Below, piece by piece: positions 35,426 to 43,794 of a stretch of 64,000 bases of DNA. The stretch spans positions 62,001 through 126,000 of the forward strand of contig DASYDW010000095.1 in NCBI GenBank assembly GCA_036499395.1. The letters are read 5' to 3'. The position numbers were made by a program, and so were the translations under genes. The notes under the pieces were generated by a model. The model was not told where the DNA came from, made no database searches, and was given only the letters and a program-made list of their open reading frames with translations. Source of the DNA: Pirellulales bacterium. Lineage in GTDB: Bacteria > Planctomycetota > Planctomycetia > Pirellulales > JACPPG01. Numbering within the stretch: position 1 is the stretch's first letter; the number at the start of each line of letters is the position of its first letter.

Positions 35426-36001
35426 ATGCTCAGTCTAAAAAGCAGCACGGCGCCGTGGTGGCTCGACACGGTCGAAGAGAACCTCGAAGACATCCTGCTC
35501 GACCACGCGCACTGCGAGAAGAAAGCGGCGGGCGTGGCGATGAACTTGATCTTCGCCTACGTCGACAAAGTCGACCTGGTGCGCGAGCTAACGGAGATCG
35601 TCAACGAAGAGCTCGATCATTTTCGCCAGGTGCTCGATTTGATCGAATCGCGTGGACTGAAATTTCGCAGGCTCACGCCCTCGAGCTATGGTCGGCAGCT
35701 CAATGATCTCGTGCGCAAGCAAGAGCCGGGCAAGGCGGTTGATCGATTTCTGGTGGCCAGCCTGATCGAGGCGCGATCCTGCGAGCGATTCGCCCTGCTG
35801 AAGGATCGGCTCAGCGATCGCACGCTGGCCGAATTCTATGCCAGCCTGTTCGAGTCCGAAGCGCGCCATCACGCGACCTACGTCCGCCTGGCGATGCTGT
35901 TTGATATTCCCGAGCGCGTGAGTGCGAGACTTGACGAGTTGGCGGCGGCCGAGGCCGAAATCATCGATCGCGGCGATCCGCTGGCGCGGATGCACAGCTA
36001 A
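35426..36001 (+). CDS. miaE: tRNA-(ms2io6A37) hydroxylase MiaE-like
   Basis: A 191-residue ferritin-like di-iron enzyme that hydroxylates the isopentenyl side chain of ms2i6A at position 37 of tRNA. It contains the expected metal-ligand segments LLDHAHCEKKAAG, EIVNEELDHFRQVL, SLIEARSCERFALL and YASLFESEARHHATYV. The length matches the MiaE family (about 190-200). The enzyme makes sense only if the cell also has MiaA/MiaB, which are not in this window. It follows the SDR gene closely and is convergent to a second SDR, with a palindromic repeat between. Confidence 0.9.
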   Translation: MLSLKSSTAPWWLDTVEENLEDILLDHAHCEKKAAGVAMNLIFAYVDKVDLVRELTEIVNEELDHFRQVLDLIESRGLKFRRLTPSSYGRQLNDLVRKQEPGKAVDRFLVASLIEARSCERFALLKDRLSDRTLAEFYASLFESEARHHATYVRLAMLFDIPERVSARLDELAAAEAEIIDRGDPLARMHS

Positions 36002-36031
36002 TTCAGCCTTCCGCTTTAGGAAGGAGAAATT

Positions 36032-36171
36032 GCCACAGAGTTCTCCGAGGACACAGAGAGCGAAGGCATTGAGCTCTGCTAGTTTGGCTCGGTGGCAGAT
36101 TTAAAAAGACGGGAAGCCACCGAGCACACCGAGATTCTGAAATCCTCGGTGAACTCTGTGCTCTCCGTGGC
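36032..36171. repeat. Nested palindromic repeat between convergent genes
   Basis: The left part, GCCACAGAGTTCTCCGAGGA (from 36032), pairs imperfectly with CCTCGGTGAACTCTGTG... ending 36171. Inside it is a perfect 10-bp stem GCTCGGTGGC (36087-36096)/GCCACCGAGC (36116-36125). It separates miaE (+) from the SDR (-) and could end both transcripts. CTCTGTG/CCTCGGTG-type sequences of this kind are common dispersed repeats in many genomes, but only this copy is seen here. Confidence 0.6.
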
Positions 36172-36194
36172 ATCACCAGCTTGGTTAGAGAGCA

Positions 36195-36965
36195 TCAAAA
36201 CGTCTTGCACAGGCTGCCGCCGTCGACGACCAGGACGGCGCCAGTGATGTAGCTGCCGGCTTCGCTGGCCAGCAGGAGCGCCGGGCCGGCCAGCTCGCGC
36301 GGGTCCCCCCAGCGGCCAAGCGCGGTGCGATCCGCGAAGACTTTCTTTTCGTCGGCCGAAAGCAAATTGCCTGGCAGGTCCGTGAGGAACGGCCCCGGTG
36401 CGATGCAGTTCACCGTGATGTTGTCTCGACCCAGGTCGAGGGCACTCGCGCGGGCCATGCCGATCAGTGCCGCCTTGGTGGCCGAGTAGGCGTTGCGCCC
36501 TTCCTTCGACGCCAGGGCCATGATCGACGAAATATGAATGATTCGTCCCCAGCGGCGCTCCTTCATTTGCGGGGCGAGCGCGCGGGACAGTGCCATGCAG
36601 CTCGTCAGGTTCAACTCGATGACACGGTCCCAATCCGCGTCGGTGATCTTGTCGAGCGGCTGCGGCGTGTTGCCGCCGGCGTTATTGACGACGATATCGA
36701 CGCGGCCGAGGCGTTTTAACGCTTCCTCGGCCAAATGTGTCACGTCCTTTCGGCTGGTCATGTCGGCCACGATGTATTCGTGCCGCCCGGATGTGCCTTG
36801 GCCGATCTCATCGAGCGCGGCGCGCAGCTCGTTCTCATGCCGACTGCTGATGATGACGTCGGCCCCCGCCTCGGCAAATCCGCGGGCCATGGCCTTGCCC
36901 AGCCCTTTACTGCCGCCGGTGACGAGAGCTACGCGGCCGGATAGATCGAACATGGTGTTTTTCAT
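36195..36965 (-). CDS. Short-chain dehydrogenase (gluconate/glucose dehydrogenase-like)
   Basis: A 256-residue classical SDR. The cofactor motif is TGGSKGLGKAMA, with ISSRHEN after the second strand (suggesting NADP preference). NNAGGNTPQPL, catalytic ISSIMA, YSATKAAL and the late APGPFLTDLP all fit. The sequence is closest in character to gluconate 5-dehydrogenase or 2-deoxygluconate dehydrogenases, but the substrate cannot be set from the sequence. The gene has its own start at 36965 and no near operon partner; the 37022 gene upstream is 56 bases away on the same strand. Confidence 0.88.
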   Translation of the reverse strand: MKNTMFDLSGRVALVTGGSKGLGKAMARGFAEAGADVIISSRHENELRAALDEIGQGTSGRHEYIVADMTSRKDVTHLAEEALKRLGRVDIVVNNAGGNTPQPLDKITDADWDRVIELNLTSCMALSRALAPQMKERRWGRIIHISSIMALASKEGRNAYSATKAALIGMARASALDLGRDNITVNCIAPGPFLTDLPGNLLSADEKKVFADRTALGRWGDPRELAGPALLLASEAGSYITGAVLVVDGGSLCKTF

Positions 36966-37021
36966 CGCGTCCTCTCGACTATTAACTTCGACTCTTGCTC
37001 ACAACTTGCGGCCATAACGTG

Positions 37022-37624
37022 TCAGCCACCAGCAGAGTGAAGCACCTCGACGGTGTCAACGGTTCGCTTCTTGAGGAACGCGATGAGCTTGGCGAGTTCG
37101 TCGAACCAGCCGACGGATGCCTGCTTGCGATAGACTCGCAGAATTCCGCGATCTTCGGTCTCGCATTCATGCCGCACGCGCATGTCGACGATGGCAAAGA
37201 TTCGTCCGTGCCCGCTTGTGTCTTCGTCGGCAATGGTCAAATCGCAATAGCCTGACGGACGAACCGAGATGTGGCCGAAGCCTCCCTGTACACGAAAGCC
37301 TGTCATGCCGCCGCTGTGCCGGCGGAATTTCTCGTCCGCGAAACCGTACGCGTAGTCATACGAGATCAATTCACGCTGCGATTCGAGCGCCGTGAGTAGG
37401 TTACCTAGGTGGACCAGCAACGCCTTGCGCTTATGCGTCACGAGCACGGTATCCTTCGGCGGCCCGCGCAAGCCTGCAATAAAATCGAGCCCCAGCAATT
37501 GCCGGTACATCCAACCGTCGCGAAAGAAATACGCGCCGTCGAGTAAATGGACGTCGCGCAGTGACAGCTTCAGATGATGCTCTGTACTTCCTGCGCGAAT
37601 AATCGCGATACCGGTTTTCGGCAT
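37022..37624 (-). CDS. Hypothetical protein
   Basis: A 200-residue soluble protein not recognised as a known family. It has no signal peptide or membrane segment. A central segment (VTHKRKALLVHLGNLLTALESQRELISYDYAYGFADEKF) looks helical, followed by beta-like RVQGGFGHISVRPSGYCDLTIADED and the terminal VGWFDELAKLIAFLKKR. Codon use fits the neighbours, supporting a real gene. It lies upstream of the SDR on the same strand and downstream of leuB. No function proposed. Confidence 0.6.
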   Translation of the reverse strand: MPKTGIAIIRAGSTEHHLKLSLRDVHLLDGAYFFRDGWMYRQLLGLDFIAGLRGPPKDTVLVTHKRKALLVHLGNLLTALESQRELISYDYAYGFADEKFRRHSGGMTGFRVQGGFGHISVRPSGYCDLTIADEDTSGHGRIFAIVDMRVRHECETEDRGILRVYRKQASVGWFDELAKLIAFLKKRTVDTVEVLHSAGG

Positions 37625-37694
37625 GGACGTTCCCGCGATCCCAGGGCCAGGTCGGTATGGCTTCCTTGCCCAAACGGACTGTCGGTGGCGCTTT

Positions 37695-38768
37695 CTACAG
37701 CGCCTCGGCGACCAGATCGCCGACTTGCTGTGTGCTGTAGCCCATCTTGCCGGCGGCCTGGCTCTTCATCTTGGTGCCGGTGACGTGACGGATGGCTTTG
37801 TTCACCCGTGCGGCCGCAGCCGGTTGGCCGGTGTGTTCCAGCAGCATGCCCAGGGCGTTGATCGCGGCCATGGGATTGATCACGTGCAGGCCAGTGTACT
37901 TCGGAGCGCTTCCGCCCATGGGCTCGTACATGCTGGTGCCGCCCGGATCGGGGTTGATGTTGCCGCCGGCCGCTACGCCCATCCCGCCCTGCAGAATGCC
38001 ACCGAGATCGGTGATGATGTCGCCGAACATATTCGTGGTGACGATCACGTCGTAATACTCAGGGTTCTTCACCATCCACATGCAGCAAGCATCGACGTGG
38101 TTGTAGTCGGCTTTAATGTCCGGGTATTCCTTGGCGACGTCCTGGAAGGTGCGCCACCACAGGTCATGGCCATAGGTCAGCACGTTCGTCTTGGCGACCA
38201 GGGTGAGCATCTTCTTGGGGTTATTCCGCTTGCGCGTGAATTCGAAGGCCCAACGCACGGCGCGCTCGCACCCTTTACGTGTGTAGATCGCGGTTTGCGT
38301 AGCAACCTCGTCGGCCGTGTTCTTCTTCAAGAAGCCGCCCACACCGCAGTACATGTCCTCAGTATTCTCGCGCACGACGACGAAATCGATATCCTTCGGC
38401 CCTTTGTCCTTCAGCGGCGTCTCGACGCCGGGGAACAACTGCACGGGGCGCAGGTTGATGTACTGGTCGAGTTGGAAACGGAGTTCGAGCAGCAAGCCCT
38501 TTTCCAGGATGCCCGGCTTCACGTCGGGGTGGCCCACGGCGCCCAGGTAGATGGCGTCAAAAGTGCGCAGTTCGTCGACGGCGCCGGCGGGCAGAATCTC
38601 GCCGGTCTTCAGGTAGCGATCGCCGCCAAAGTCATAATGCTCGAGCTCGTATTTGAAATTTTCGAGCTTCGAAACCGCGTTGAGGACCTTCAGTCCTTCG
38701 CCGGCTACTTCCGGGCCGGTACCATCGCCCCCGATGACGGCGATTTTGAGATTCTTGTTGCTGGTCAA
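37695..38768 (-). CDS. leuB: 3-isopropylmalate dehydrogenase
   Basis: A 357-residue beta-decarboxylating dehydrogenase of leucine biosynthesis (3-isopropylmalate to 2-oxoisocaproate, NAD-dependent). The fold begins NLKIAVIGGDGTGPEV. It has GAVGHPDVKPG, the active-site region LRPVQLFPGVETPL, VRENTEDMYCG, then KTNVLTYG, the Mg site MFGDIITDLGG and GSAPKYTG. Tartrate or isocitrate dehydrogenases of the same family are the alternatives. The start is a TTG at 38768, with AGGA about 9 bases upstream; no ATG exists before the conserved N-terminal strand. There are no other leucine genes nearby. Confidence 0.87.
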   Translation of the reverse strand: MTSNKNLKIAVIGGDGTGPEVAGEGLKVLNAVSKLENFKYELEHYDFGGDRYLKTGEILPAGAVDELRTFDAIYLGAVGHPDVKPGILEKGLLLELRFQLDQYINLRPVQLFPGVETPLKDKGPKDIDFVVVRENTEDMYCGVGGFLKKNTADEVATQTAIYTRKGCERAVRWAFEFTRKRNNPKKMLTLVAKTNVLTYGHDLWWRTFQDVAKEYPDIKADYNHVDACCMWMVKNPEYYDVIVTTNMFGDIITDLGGILQGGMGVAAGGNINPDPGGTSMYEPMGGSAPKYTGLHVINPMAAINALGMLLEHTGQPAAAARVNKAIRHVTGTKMKSQAAGKMGYSTQQVGDLVAEAL

Positions 38769-38897
38769 GGGAAGGTCCTCGCGATTTGTCAGTTCAAGCA
38801 GGAGAAAGCTGGAAAGAATCGCCGATTTTAGCAGCCGTGCGGGGGGTGAACAAGTTTGCGAGGCGTGGGGGAGAGGCACCAAAATCAGCCGAAATGG

Positions 38898-39068
38898 TTA
38901 GCCAGGTCGCTTCCGTTTGGCATCGGCCTGAAGTGCCTGAACAACAACCGCGTCGGACACATGGAAATTGGTGGCTCGCAGGTTTCTAATCGCCGCCGGT
39001 AGATCGAGAAGGCCACGTGCGGCGGCCGCGACCAGAAGGTTGAGAGTGCCGGCGACTACGACGATCAA
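38898..39068 (-). pseudogene. Internally deleted PIN-like toxin (DUF3368-type) remnant
   Basis: An uncalled 56-codon frame on the minus strand. It begins TTGATCGTCGTAGTC at 39068, overlapping the antitoxin stop, and ends at TAA (38898-38900). The first codons read as the usual start of these toxins (M-I-V-V-V), but the next residues, GTLNLLVAAAARGLLDLPAA and then FHVSDAVVQALQAD, resemble the C-terminal end of DUF3368 toxins. The central part with the catalytic acidic residues of the PIN domain is missing, in frame. This fits an internal deletion of the toxin while the antitoxin is kept intact. The assignment to DUF3368 rests on pattern similarity and context. Confidence 0.6.
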
Positions 39069-39331
39069 GAGCCTAGCAGCCGATAGAGAGTGGCTTTGTC
39101 ACGCTCGAAATCTTGCTGTGAATAGGTCGCGTCAACACCGTGCCTCTTCATTAAGCCATCGGCCTCGTAGGTCGAGATTCCAAGCAATGCAGCGACTTGC
39201 CCGATGCTGAGCTTCTCTGCCTGGTACCAGGCGACGGCCATGGCTTCCTTGGCTGCCTGCGTGAGATCTGAGCCGAATTGTTGCTGCAGTGCTAGTTCGA
39301 CATTTGCCGGTATTTCGACGACGACCTTCAT
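39065..39331 (-). CDS. UPF0175 family antitoxin-like protein
   Basis: An 88-residue protein. It starts MKVVVEIPANVE, followed by AAKEAMAVAWYQAEKLSIGQVAALLGISTYEADGLMKRHGVD, a helix-turn-helix-like core characteristic of UPF0175 proteins, which are found beside PIN-domain DUF3368 toxins. The ATG at 39331 has GAGGG 9 bases upstream; the 60 bases of open frame before it are not used. Its toxin partner is the deleted frame at 38898-39068, overlapping by four bases. So this is an orphaned antitoxin or regulator. Confidence 0.82.
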   Translation of the reverse strand: MKVVVEIPANVELALQQQFGSDLTQAAKEAMAVAWYQAEKLSIGQVAALLGISTYEADGLMKRHGVDATYSQQDFERDKATLYRLLGS

Positions 39332-39524
39332 GGGGAGTTCCCTCCAATTCAAGGGTACGTCGCGGGCACAGCGCCGGTCAAGAAGTGCCATTTTTGAGCC
39401 AGACTAGATGTTTTCACGAGCATTCAGGCTGGAAAGGCCTCAGAATCGAGCCTGCAGTTAAGATATCGCATGGATAGACCGACCGCCGGAAACTGTCGTC
39501 GTGCCCCATTGAAGATTACCGACT

Positions 39525-39866
39525 GTGCATACAGCGATCGATTTCCTCTTTCTGCGAACCTGGTGGACCTACGCGACGGCTCGGTATCCGGCCCAAGCGA
39601 TTCCCTACCATTGGTTCAATTTGTTCGAGGGAACTGTCTGGCTAGTCTTCGCGGTCTTGGTCGTACTCCGTTGGGCGAGGTACCGGAACGGCGCTATTGA
39701 GCTGTGGTACGCCTTGGCGTTTGCGTTCTTTGGCCTTAGCGACTATCGCGAAGCTTGGGTGCTGCAATCCTGGCTGATTTGGGCAAAGATTATCAATCTC
39801 GTGGCGCTCGTGTGGCTTCGAGCGACCGTGATGCGTCGCTACTATCCGCAGAGTAAATTGTACTGA
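39525..39866 (+). CDS. Small membrane protein, hypothetical
   Basis: A 113-residue Trp- and Phe-rich membrane protein. Three hydrophobic segments are visible: about 33-48 (FEGTVWLVFAVLVVLRW), 58-70 (ELWYALAFAFFGL) and 80-97 (QSWLIWAKIINLVALVW). The start is a GTG at 39525; no ATG precedes the first hydrophobic segment. No family is recognised. It is 20 bases before another small membrane protein gene. Confidence 0.6.
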   Translation: MHTAIDFLFLRTWWTYATARYPAQAIPYHWFNLFEGTVWLVFAVLVVLRWARYRNGAIELWYALAFAFFGLSDYREAWVLQSWLIWAKIINLVALVWLRATVMRRYYPQSKLY

Positions 39867-39886
39867 AGCTGCAGTCTCGTGAATCC

Positions 39887-40171
39887 GTGCGTTTCGGATG
39901 GTTTTCACGCAACATGCCCGAAGCCGCCTTTACCTTTTGCGCCTTTTCGAGCGTCGCGGCGTTAACGCGTTTTTTTGCCACTCGGCGCAAGCTGATGGTC
40001 CGCGTTTTCCTGCCGGCTCACGAAGTCTTCAAGGCGCGCATCATTTTGCGCGATCCAACGTTCGAGAGAGCGATGCGGCGTATGGCGAAATTACAGTTTG
40101 CGATGGCAATAGTGCTCACCATCGGCGTAGCTGCCTGGCAATACTTCGAGTGGCAGTTGGCATTGAATTAG
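39887..40171 (+). CDS. Small membrane protein, hypothetical
   Basis: A 94-residue protein with an N-terminal hydrophobic patch (PEAAFTFCAFSSVAALTRFF), a basic segment and a C-terminal helix at about 71-87 (FAMAIVLTIGVAAWQYF). GTG start at 39887; ATG at 39995 is an alternative that leaves only the C-terminal helix. It follows another small membrane protein by 20 bases, which suggests cotranscription. No function is known; the gene call is moderate because the first third is weakly protein-like. Confidence 0.45.
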   Translation: MRFGWFSRNMPEAAFTFCAFSSVAALTRFFATRRKLMVRVFLPAHEVFKARIILRDPTFERAMRRMAKLQFAMAIVLTIGVAAWQYFEWQLALN

Positions 40172-40200
40172 CCCCTTGCCACCGCCGATTTAGGGTGAGA

Positions 40201-40497
40201 CTACGACGCTTTACGTCGAAAGCCGAATACCACGCAACACAGTCCGACGATTACGCCTGTGGCAACTAAGCCGCGACGAGCGAATTCAGACGCTGTCGGC
40301 GGACGCTCAATGCGAGCTACCTCGTAGATCGGTTTGCCCCCTCCGCCCAGAAAATACGTGGGACCGACTTGCTGCGTTGCTGTGATGGGCCAGCGGGCGG
40401 CCTGCCACCAGACGATTCCCAATATCGACATCAAGAGCAAGCCGTGTAGCAGGCTGAATTGAGGGCGAAGGGCAGTTCGCGGATGGGAGGCATTCAT
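40201..40497 (-). CDS. Small two-helix membrane protein
   Basis: A 98-residue protein with helices at about 17-33 (LHGLLLMSILGIVWW) and 76-92 (LVATGVIVGLCCVVFGF) and a loop containing a Gly-rich stretch (YFLGGGGKPIY). The ATG at 40497 overlaps the stop of the thermonuclease-like gene by four bases (ATGA), so translation is coupled. It is not recognised as a family. The coupling suggests it works with, or is merely transcribed with, the nuclease. Confidence 0.6.
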   Translation of the reverse strand: MNASHPRTALRPQFSLLHGLLLMSILGIVWWQAARWPITATQQVGPTYFLGGGGKPIYEVARIERPPTASEFARRGLVATGVIVGLCCVVFGFRRKAS

Positions 40498-41036
40498 CGA
40501 TCCCGTCCACTCCAAATTCCGCGTTTGGCCTGCTGTGCCTCGCGCTGTGCCTTTCGAAAGCGATTTTTCATGCTTTGCGAATAGTGGTAGCCCTGCTCCC
40601 AGCGCGCGAGACCGGCGCGAAGCAACTCTTCGTTCAGCATCCGATCGCCGACCCACACGTAGGCCAGGTACCGGCCGAAGCGGTCCAGCCGCTCGCGATC
40701 GAATTGCAGGCGGACTTCGCCCGACTCGACGAATTCACGGGTAAACACCGTTGCCTCGGGTCCCCACGGTTGCACCGGCGTGTCTTCCTTGACGGTCTCG
40801 GGCGTATCGACCCCCATCAATCGCACACGCTTGCGATCTTGCATCAACAGGGTGTCGCCGTCGACGACGCGGCGCACCTCGTAATGCCCTTCGGGCAAAG
40901 GGGGACGCTGGATTTCTTCCAGCGAGCAGCCGCGCCACGATTGCAGCGCGGCAATAATCGCGAGCGCCACGACGGTGGCGCCCCGACCGATCAGGCGACG
41001 GTTCCGTGCGCGATTCCCCTGGCCGGATTGATACAC
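40494..41036 (-). CDS. Membrane-anchored thermonuclease-like protein (SNase family)
   Basis: A 180-residue protein with one membrane or signal segment (about 17-31, RGATVVALAIIAALQ), then an SNase OB-fold domain: VRRVVDGDTLLMQDRKRVRLMGVDTPET, PWGPEATVFTREFVESG, ERLDRFGRYLAYVWVGDRMLNEELLRAGLARW. The calcium-site and catalytic acidic residues (VDGDT, DTPE) and the arginines are present. It would act outside the cytoplasm on nucleic acids. The start is a GTG at 41036 without a strong ribosome site. The small membrane protein is coupled to its stop. Confidence 0.88.
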   Translation of the reverse strand: MYQSGQGNRARNRRLIGRGATVVALAIIAALQSWRGCSLEEIQRPPLPEGHYEVRRVVDGDTLLMQDRKRVRLMGVDTPETVKEDTPVQPWGPEATVFTREFVESGEVRLQFDRERLDRFGRYLAYVWVGDRMLNEELLRAGLARWEQGYHYSQSMKNRFRKAQREAQQAKRGIWSGRDR

Positions 41037-41122
41037 CGGTCGTATCCACCGCGGGGTCAGAAATCGTCAGTGCGCCGCTTTACGATGTGCGGCACGACCG
41101 CGGGGCTATCAGCCCCGACGGC

Positions 41123-41431
41123 TTAGTTCTGACTGAAATTGAATTTCTCGACCTTCTTGCGGCCGAGCGGATTGGCGAGGAACTTCTTGCGGCATTCTGG
41201 GCACAAGTCGAAACGCAACTGCTGATGAATGTCCTCACCGATTGCGTCGCTCGACAGATCATCCAGTTGCTCGATGATCTCGTCCAAGTCATCCAGGTGG
41301 TCAGAGTCGGCCTCGGGGCCATCCAGATCCAGCGGGCTGAATGCCGCGTGGATATCCATCTTCACGACGTATCGCAGGTCCTCTTCGGGATCGAGAGGAC
41401 GCTTGCATAGGTCGCACGAGTAATGAATCAT
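41123..41431 (-). CDS. Small zinc-ribbon-like protein
   Basis: A 102-residue soluble protein. It opens with SCDLCKRPL (a CxxC pair at about 6 and 9) and has LCPECRKKF near residue 77, so together a split four-cysteine metal site is likely. The middle is very acidic (DGPEADSDHLDDLDEIIEQLDDL), suggesting flexible or protein-binding character. No enzyme motif is present. This shape is familiar from planctomycete conserved hypothetical proteins. The 447-base region upstream contains its promoter. Function unknown. Confidence 0.7.
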   Translation of the reverse strand: MIHYSCDLCKRPLDPEEDLRYVVKMDIHAAFSPLDLDGPEADSDHLDDLDEIIEQLDDLSSDAIGEDIHQQLRFDLCPECRKKFLANPLGRKKVEKFNFSQN

Positions 41432-41878
41432 CGCTTGGTTTCCCCCGTGCCGCGGCGGTCTGCGCCAGACAGTGCTTATCGAACCATTCGCGTAAGAACA
41501 AAGTTCATCCTAATGACAATTCGCGCTGCGGGGCAAGTCGTCTTGCTTCTTTTTTGACCCCTGTTTTTTCCGAGGTTTCTGGGCCTTCGTCGACTTGACA
41601 AGAATCAGGAAATGTGCCGCCCTGACAGGCAGAAAAGCAATTCTGACGATCAAGCAGATGGGGGGCGTTTGAGTCGACGCCCGTGCCCCTGCAGAGCCCT
41701 GCACGCGGCACGCTCATGCCAAATTGACTAGCCGGTCGAGTGGGGGGCGAATAGAATGCCGTGCATGCCCCATCTGGGTTGGCAATGCAGGGATCTCGGT
41801 CGCCGAGCCAAGTCCTGAGTGAACAGGGAGTTGTAGCCGGCGTTCTCGCGATCGAGTCAGCACTATTGCGAGGCACCC
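41432..41878. other. Intergenic region, nothing recognised
   Basis: No gene or strong structure is seen in 447 bases. A TTGACA hexamer occurs at 41596, but no matching -10 box follows at 16-18 bases. ORFs here are fragments. The HNH gene at 41879 has a GAGG site 5 bases upstream. Confidence 0.35.
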
Positions 41879-42511
41879 ATGTCGAATGCTGCGCTGAGCC
41901 CGTTGAGTTCGAGCGTGCTGGTCCTGAACCGGCTGTATATGGCCGTTCATGTGGTCAGCGTGCGGCGAGCGTTCGGGCTGCTATTTCGCGACCTGGCCGA
42001 AGTGATCCACGTCGAGCAGGGCCAGTACGCCAACTACGATTTCGAGAGCTGGCGGGAAGTCAGCGAGCTGCGTTCGGCCTTCAAAGAGCCGCACGACGAC
42101 TGGATTCGGTCGGTTAATTTCGAAATCCAGGTGCCGCGGGTCATCCGCCTGCTGTCTTACGATCGGTTGCCAAAACAAGCGATCCGCTTCAATCGGCGCA
42201 ATATTTTCGCCCGCGACGGAAACCGCTGCCAATACTGCGGCCGTAAGTTTCCCACCAGCGAGTTGAGCCTGGATCACGTCAATCCGCGCAGCCGCGGCGG
42301 CGAGACGAGCTGGGAAAACATCGTCTGCAGTTGCGTGAAATGCAACGTGAAAAAGGGAGGCCGCACGCCGCAGGAAGCGCACATGCACCTGGTGAAGCAA
42401 CCGGTCAAACCGAAGCGCAGCCCGCTGCTGAGCATCAAGCTCGGCAACCCGAAGTACGAGAGCTGGAAGAGCTTTTTGGACAACGCCTACTGGTCGGTCG
42501 ATTTGAAGTAA
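41879..42511 (+). CDS. HNH endonuclease-family protein
   Basis: A 210-residue protein. The N-terminal half (about 1-100) is an uncharacterised domain; from about residue 105 it has RRNIFARDGNRCQYCGRKFPTSELSLDHVNPRSRGGETSWENIVCSCVKCNVKKGGRTPQEA, the HNH core with CxxC zinc ligands and the LDHVxPRSRGG motif. It matches a common single-copy HNH protein of bacteria (often called HNH endonuclease of unknown function) rather than a defence or restriction enzyme. No partner gene is nearby. ATG start at 41879 with GAGG upstream. Confidence 0.88.
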   Translation: MSNAALSPLSSSVLVLNRLYMAVHVVSVRRAFGLLFRDLAEVIHVEQGQYANYDFESWREVSELRSAFKEPHDDWIRSVNFEIQVPRVIRLLSYDRLPKQAIRFNRRNIFARDGNRCQYCGRKFPTSELSLDHVNPRSRGGETSWENIVCSCVKCNVKKGGRTPQEAHMHLVKQPVKPKRSPLLSIKLGNPKYESWKSFLDNAYWSVDLK

Positions 42512-42559
42512 CCGGCGTCCGTCGGTTTGCAATACACGCGGCAAGCCGCTGTCGGCAAC

Positions 42560-43789
42560 CTAATTGGCCTTTTCGGCGCCCGCTTTTGCCGGCTCGGCTT
42601 TCTGCACAGAACCCGCTGTGGCGACGGGGAGCTTGCTCTGTTCCTCTTCGTGCAAGAGCATGCGCGCCTCGTGATGCTGCCGCTCAAGGCTTCGCGGTCC
42701 GATCCACTGCTTCCAGCGAAAATAGAAGTACATGCCGATCGCCGTCACGACCATCAGCGACAGGGCGAACAGGTAGCCGTAACGCCAGTTCAGCTCCGGC
42801 ATGTTGTAGGGCGAGGTCTGCGTGTTGAAGTTCATGCCGTAGACGCTGGCGATGAACGACAAGGGCATGAAGATCGTGGCGATGATCGTCAGCACCTTCA
42901 TCACTTCGTTCAAGCGATTGCTCAGGCTCGACAGGTACAGATCTGTCAGGTCGGCGTCGAGTTCGCGATACGTTTCGACGATGTCGATGATCTGAACCGT
43001 ATGGTCGTAGCAGTCGCGCAGGTAGACTCGGGTCTCGGCATCGATCAGTTCGTGCGGATCGCGAGCCAGGGCGTTGATCGCCTCGCGCAGGGGCCATACC
43101 GCGCGTCGCAGCGACCTCAGCTCGCGCTTCACCTGGTGCGCCCAGGCAATCGTGGCCCGACTCGGCGCGCGGACTACTTCGTCTTCGATCTCATCCAGCC
43201 GCTCGCCGTACGTTTCCACCACCGGAAAGTAGCCATCGACGATGGCATCCAACAAGCAATACGCCAGGTATCCGGCATTCGAGCTGCGCACGCGCCCCTG
43301 CGCGTTGCGCAGGTGCTGCCGTACGGAATCAAACGCGTCGCCGGGATCTTCCAGAAACGTGACGACGAAATTCGCTCCTAGAAACATGCTGACTTGCTCG
43401 GTCTCGAGTCGTTCCTTCAACTCGGCCATCCGCGCTACGATGAACAGGAACCCTTGGTATTGCTCGGCCTTGGGCCGTTGATGAGTGTTGACGACGTCCT
43501 CGAGCGCCAGTGCATGCAGATGAAACAATTCGCCAATCGAGCGGATTGTGTTGGCGTCACCCAGCCCCTCGACGTTGATCCAGGTCACCGGCGCCTTGTT
43601 GATCAGCTCACCGACTTGCTGGCAATCGGTGACGCGCTTTTCCAGAAACTGGTCAGGCCCGTAGGCAATGACGTGGACGACCGGCGGCGGCGAATCGGGA
43701 TCGGGCTGAACCAGGCCCGGCAAATCGCCCGGCTTCGAGCGGCGTGAGAAGCGCCGTTTGCGTTGCCGCCGTTGGCTCGATTTGCTCAT
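42560..43789 (-). CDS. corA: CorA-family magnesium/cobalt transporter
   Basis: A 409-residue protein. A soluble N-terminal funnel (about 1-310) precedes two C-terminal helices: TIFMPLSFIASVYGMNFN, with the YGMNF signature, the MPEL periplasmic loop (YNMPELNWRYG), and YLFALSLMVVTAIGMYFYFRWK. These are characteristic of the CorA Mg2+ channel. The C-terminal tail after RWKQW is longer than usual (about 50 residues) and charged. It lies 5 bases after the end of the MscK-type gene on the same strand; both are ion-channel genes, which may be a coincidence of location. Confidence 0.93.
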   Translation of the reverse strand: MSKSSQRRQRKRRFSRRSKPGDLPGLVQPDPDSPPPVVHVIAYGPDQFLEKRVTDCQQVGELINKAPVTWINVEGLGDANTIRSIGELFHLHALALEDVVNTHQRPKAEQYQGFLFIVARMAELKERLETEQVSMFLGANFVVTFLEDPGDAFDSVRQHLRNAQGRVRSSNAGYLAYCLLDAIVDGYFPVVETYGERLDEIEDEVVRAPSRATIAWAHQVKRELRSLRRAVWPLREAINALARDPHELIDAETRVYLRDCYDHTVQIIDIVETYRELDADLTDLYLSSLSNRLNEVMKVLTIIATIFMPLSFIASVYGMNFNTQTSPYNMPELNWRYGYLFALSLMVVTAIGMYFYFRWKQWIGPRSLERQHHEARMLLHEEEQSKLPVATAGSVQKAEPAKAGAEKAN

Positions 43790-43794
43790 GACTC

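Noticed and set aside
37685-37712. Sequence GGTGGCGCTTTCTACAGCGC near the leuB stop, similar to 60976-61003
   Set aside because: The match is only about 24 bases with two differences, and one copy is part of the leuB coding end, so a shared element is not convincing.
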